Of a DNA stretch of 64,000 nucleotides, positions 60,842 to 64,000 are shown piece after piece (position 1 is the stretch's first letter; each line of letters opens with the position of its first letter). The translations under genes were made by a program, and so were the position numbers. This stretch comes from Clostridium ragsdalei P11 (GTDB taxonomy: Bacteria > Bacillota > Clostridia > Clostridiales > Clostridiaceae): positions 248,001-312,000 of the forward strand of contig NZ_LROS01000022.1 of assembly GCF_001675165.1 (NCBI RefSeq), given 5' to 3'. Under the pieces are notes generated by a model. The model worked only from the letters and a program-made list of their open reading frames with translations. It made no database searches and had not been told where the DNA came from.

Positions 60842-61143
60842 TAGACTCACCTCCCCTACATTGATGTTTTTTCATTACATTTACTATATATTAATAAACT
60901 AGATTTTTCAATAAAACCAAATTTATTTAATAAATTATTTACTTTACGTCCTTAATTTAACAAGCCCCTTTAGATAATTATACCAAAAAATAAAATTTAT
61001 AAACATTTTTGTCCATTATTTCACATGACAATCCCCCTATTCATAAATTTATTCTTGGTTTATTATATATGCATAGAGCAATTTTACTTAGTACTAACTT
61101 AAGTTTACAAATAATATCCTAAATATATAAGGAGTTGAACCTG
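60842..61143. other. Divergent intergenic region yacL / plus-strand gene
   Basis: AT-rich. It holds the yacL promoter on the minus strand; I cannot assign a promoter for the plus-strand gene with confidence. Confidence 0.5.
60883..60911 (-). promoter_or_regulatory. Sigma-A promoter of yacL-ispD
   Basis: TTGAAA (60906-60911), 17 bp, TATAGT (60883-60888). Confidence 0.7.
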
Positions 61144-61548
61144 ATGAAAGATATAATTTTTGATAATTTTCAAAACGCAGTAAGTGAATCTTTATTAAGG
61201 CATAAGAGTATTTTAGATATAATTACGAAACTTCAGGAATCAAATGCTAGAATAAATAGAGCTGTTGCAAAATCTATTACTAATTGCGGATGTATAGAAG
61301 TTTGTGGTAAGAAACAACATATTCCATCCGAAGATAATACTTTGGATATTGAATCCCTAAGATCTTGCTTAAGTACTCATGTAAAAGGTAAGCTATGTGA
61401 CAACTGTAGAGATGTAATACAAAACGAAATAGGAAATAATTTATTTTATCTTACTTGTTTATGTAATACACTGGATATAAATCTATATGACATACTTTTA
61501 AAAGAATATGACAAAATAAATACTCTAGGTAAGTATTCCTTCAGATGA
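61144..61548 (+). CDS. Conserved clostridial protein with MazG-like tail, Cys-rich; function unknown
   Basis: 134 residues, the only plus-strand gene. The N-terminal half is helical (NFQNAVSESLLRHKSILDI). Cys residues cluster in TNCGCIEVCGK and KGKLCDNC. The C-terminal part (NEIGNNLFYLTCLCNTLDIN, LLKEYDKINTLGKY) resembles the helix of MazG-type pyrophosphohydrolases, but the full acidic motif is not seen, so enzyme activity is unproven. ATG 61144 has AAGGAG 9 nt upstream. It is divergent from yacL and convergent with disA. Confidence 0.8.
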   Translation: MKDIIFDNFQNAVSESLLRHKSILDIITKLQESNARINRAVAKSITNCGCIEVCGKKQHIPSEDNTLDIESLRSCLSTHVKGKLCDNCRDVIQNEIGNNLFYLTCLCNTLDINLYDILLKEYDKINTLGKYSFR

Positions 61549-61553
61549 TTTCT

Positions 61554-61597
61554 AGCACAAAATAATACCAGTCATATTATTTTGTGCTTAAAATTTA
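61554..61597. terminator. Bidirectional terminator between plus-strand gene and disA
   Basis: AGCACAAAATAATA and its complement with a 7-nt loop (61554-61588). T-rich on both sides; overlaps the disA stop. Confidence 0.8.
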
Positions 61598-62658
61598 TTG
61601 TCTATCATGATTTGTTCCCTAAGTCTTCTCAATCCATTCTTTATAGCTCTAGCCCTAGCTTCTCCTATTCCTTCAACTTTATCAAGCTGCTCATAGGATG
61701 CTTCCATAACACCTTTAAGCTCCTTAAAATTTTTCACTAAATTTTCTATTACATTAGTTGGTATCCTAGGAATTTTGTTTAACATTCTGTATCCTCTTGG
61801 CGATATCAATGTATCAACTAGAGGGGCTCCTGCATATCCCAAAGATTTAGAAATACAATCAAGATTGAATAGTTCACTTGAACTTATTTCTTGAAGTTGC
61901 TTATATATTTCATCATAATCCATACCACTTTGACAATAGTCTCTTATCATAAATATTCCATCTCTTTCAACACTTTTAATTAATTCGTTTAATTGCATTG
62001 AAATTAATCTTCCTTCATTTCCAAGTTCACATATGTATCTTTCAATCTCCGATACTATTCTCATTACCATTTCAGTTCTTTGGATAGCCGTCATTACATC
62101 AAATAGTGTTACTATGTCTTGAAACTCTAAAATATTAAGATTGTTAACAACCCCATCAAGTACAGAGACGTACTTTTCTAAAGTTTGCAGTGCTTGATTA
62201 GCCCTTCCAAGCATAACACTACTGTCCTGTAATACATATTTAATGTATCCTTTATATACAGTTATTACATTTCTCCTTTGAGAAATAGCAATAACTATAG
62301 CCCCTGTTTGTTTAGCCACTCTATCTGCAGTTCTATGCCTTGTTCCAGTTTCAAAAGTTGGAATAGATGAATCTGGAATAAGTTGAGTGTTTGCATATAA
62401 TATTCTCTTTAAATCACTGCTCAATATTATAGCGCCATCCATTTTTGCAAGCTCATATATATAAGAAGAACTGTACTCAGAATTAATGGTAAATCCACCG
62501 TCTACCACTTTCATTATCTGTTCACTGTCTCCTAAAACTACAAGCCCGCCAGTTTTAGCCCTCAAAATATTTCTAAGACCTTCCCTAAGTTGAGTACCTG
62601 GAGCTAAAAGTTTTAATATACTTTTAAGTTCTTTATCTTTTTCTAATCTCAAAATCAT
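61588..62658 (-). CDS. disA: DNA integrity scanning protein, diadenylate cyclase DisA
   Basis: About 356 residues. The DAC domain has the [11 protein letters not shown] and [11 protein letters not shown] motifs (near 74 and 106) for c-di-AMP synthesis. A helical spine and a C-terminal HhH domain ([19 protein letters not shown]) bind branched DNA. The start is ATG 62658 or the adjoining GTG 62661; a TTG two codons later is also possible given the AGGGTGA site. 8 nt from the radA stop. Confidence 0.96.
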   Translation of the reverse strand: MILRLEKDKELKSILKLLAPGTQLREGLRNILRAKTGGLVVLGDSEQIMKVVDGGFTINSEYSSSYIYELAKMDGAIILSSDLKRILYANTQLIPDSSIPTFETGTRHRTADRVAKQTGAIVIAISQRRNVITVYKGYIKYVLQDSSVMLGRANQALQTLEKYVSVLDGVVNNLNILEFQDIVTLFDVMTAIQRTEMVMRIVSEIERYICELGNEGRLISMQLNELIKSVERDGIFMIRDYCQSGMDYDEIYKQLQEISSSELFNLDCISKSLGYAGAPLVDTLISPRGYRMLNKIPRIPTNVIENLVKNFKELKGVMEASYEQLDKVEGIGEARARAIKNGLRRLREQIMIDNKF

Positions 62659-62666
62659 CACCCTAA

Positions 62667-64000
62667 TTAAAAAACTTTATTTAATGCCTCCTTCAGGGAG
62701 GATACACCTATAACATTTATATCTTTACAATTTACCTTTCCCTTATTTCTATCTGGTATTATTATATTCCTAAATCCCATTTTTTTTGCTTCATTTACAA
62801 TTCTATCACAAAATGATACTGGTCTAACTTCACTTGTAAGTCCAATCTCACCTACTGCCAAAAGATTATCTAGACCTATTTCCCTAGATTTAGCACTAGA
62901 TATAAGTGCAAGGGCAAGCCCTAAATCTCCAAAAGTTCCTTCTATCTTAAGTCCTCCTACTACATTTACATAAACATCACAATTATAAAATGTAATTCTA
63001 AGTTTTTTCTCAAGTACCGCTAAAATTAAATTTAATCTGGAGATATCTACTCCAACTGCTGTTCTTCTTGGCATAACTGCTTTAGTTTCACTAACCAACG
63101 CTTGTATTTCTACTAGTATAGGCCTTTTTCCTTCCATTATACCAATAATTACAGAACCTTCTTTTTGAAATTCTCTATCTTCTAAAAATGCTGCAGAAGG
63201 ATTTAATATTTCTTTAAGCCCGCTTCCTGCCATTTCAAATACACCAATTTCACTGGTAGTACCAAAACGGTTTTTTACAGTTCTTAAAATTCTTAACTCT
63301 CCTGTTCTTTCTCCTTCAAAAGACAGTACAGTATCCACCATATGCTCTAGTACCCTAGGTCCCGCTAGCTCACCCTGCTTTGTAACATGTGCCACTATAA
63401 AAAAAGATATATTATTAGACTTCCCTATACGCATAATATCGTTAGAAGTTTCCCTTACTTGAGACACACTACCCGGTGCTGAGCTAATAGATTCTTTAAA
63501 TAAAGTCTGAATAGAATCCACTACTACAAATACAGGTTTAGTTTGTTCTATATGAGCCTTTATTTTATCAATATTAACTTCTGAAACTATATAAAGATCA
63601 TTAGACAAAGAATCAAGTCTATCTCCCCTCATCTTTATCTGTTCTTCTGACTCTTCTCCTGAGACATACAGCACTTTTCCATACTTTTCAGCAATATTGC
63701 TGGCCGTCTGTAAAAGCAAAGTCGATTTTCCAATACCAGGAGCTCCGGATATAAGTGTTATTGAACCTTTTACAATGCCTCCTCCAAGAACTCTATTCAA
63801 TTCCATTATACCAGTATCTAACCTTTCATATTCACCGGATTTTATATTATTTATACTCTTGGGTGTGCTGCTAAACTTCATATCAGAAAATGTTACTTCC
63901 TGAGGCGACTTAATCTCTTCTACCATGCAATTCCATTTATTACAATTAGGACATTTACCCAGCCACTTTGGGGATTCATATCCACATTCCTGGCATACAA
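62667..64000 (-). CDS. radA: DNA repair protein RadA, 5' end cut by window
   Basis: The frame continues past ATG 63926 to the right edge and includes the N-terminal zinc finger (CQECGYE...CPNCNKW), so that ATG is internal and the true start lies beyond the window. Walker [10 protein letters not shown], the RadA KNRFG motif ([11 protein letters not shown]) and a C-terminal Lon-protease-like domain ([15 protein letters not shown] onward) are present. It processes recombination intermediates. Pairs with disA as in other Firmicutes. Confidence 0.97.
   Translation of the reverse strand, partial: VCQECGYESPKWLGKCPNCNKWNCMVEEIKSPQEVTFSDMKFSSTPKSINNIKSGEYERLDTGIMELNRVLGGGIVKGSITLISGAPGIGKSTLLLQTASNIAEKYGKVLYVSGEESEEQIKMRGDRLDSLSNDLYIVSEVNIDKIKAHIEQTKPVFVVVDSIQTLFKESISSAPGSVSQVRETSNDIMRIGKSNNISFFIVAHVTKQGELAGPRVLEHMVDTVLSFEGERTGELRILRTVKNRFGTTSEIGVFEMAGSGLKEILNPSAAFLEDREFQKEGSVIIGIMEGKRPILVEIQALVSETKAVMPRRTAVGVDISRLNLILAVLEKKLRITFYNCDVYVNVVGGLKIEGTFGDLGLALALISSAKSREIGLDNLLAVGEIGLTSEVRPVSFCDRIVNEAKKMGFRNIIIPDRNKGKVNCKDINVIGVSSLKEALNKVF

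Overview
The window is AT-rich, low-GC Gram-positive DNA from the core chromosome of a Clostridium sensu stricto species. The evidence is the gene order of the ribosomal-protein and RNA polymerase blocks, sigH, cwlD, the unlinked tuf pair, strong AGGAGG ribosome binding sites, frequent TTG/GTG starts and the B12-dependent methylaspartate route of glutamate fermentation. The species cannot be fixed from the sequence alone. All recognised protein genes but one (61144-61548) lie on the minus strand, so the window reads functionally from right to left.

Right end (about 54.2-64 kb, reading leftward): radA (cut by the window edge), disA, a plus-strand Cys-rich gene, yacL, ispD, cysS, mrnC, a 47-codon ORF that looks like an internally deleted thyX, rlmB, yacP, sigH, then tRNA-Gly and tRNA-Thr ahead of tuf2. 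Next (41.5-54.1 kb): tuf2, rpmG, secE, nusG, rplK, rplA, an L10 leader with attenuator, rplJ, rplL, rpoB, rpoC, then an L7Ae-like protein gene with its own promoter. This leads into rpsL, rpsG, fusA and tuf1 (37-41.7 kb). The S10/spc/alpha block (21.7-36.9 kb) starts with a structured leader and ends with rplQ and a terminator, followed by ecfA1-ecfA2-ecfT-truA and rplM-rpsI-cwlD. The map gene, usually between adk and infA in clostridia, is absent.

Left end (0-16.3 kb) is the metabolic region. A gamma-glutamyl peptidase gene has a near-perfect sigma-54 promoter. Downstream are a sigma-54 activator, an amino acid permease and a GntR regulator with a palindromic operator. Then come glmS-glmL-glmE (glutamate mutase), mal (methylaspartase), and after a hairpin and a fresh promoter, fumA/fumB-type mesaconase and citD-citE-citF-citC (citramalate lyase and its ligase). 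Together these convert glutamate to acetate and pyruvate. The upstream sigma-54 module may feed glutamate into the route (inference).

The least explained features are: a family of three structured repeats (2522-2643, 16091-16259, 58557-58761), one of which supplies the end of citE; TGTCANAATG sites that may be the activator's binding sites, with one repeat apparently inserted between them and the sigma-54 promoter; a fumB leader sharing a 15-nt sequence plus hairpin with the rplM (L13) leader; and the thyX-like mini-ORF.
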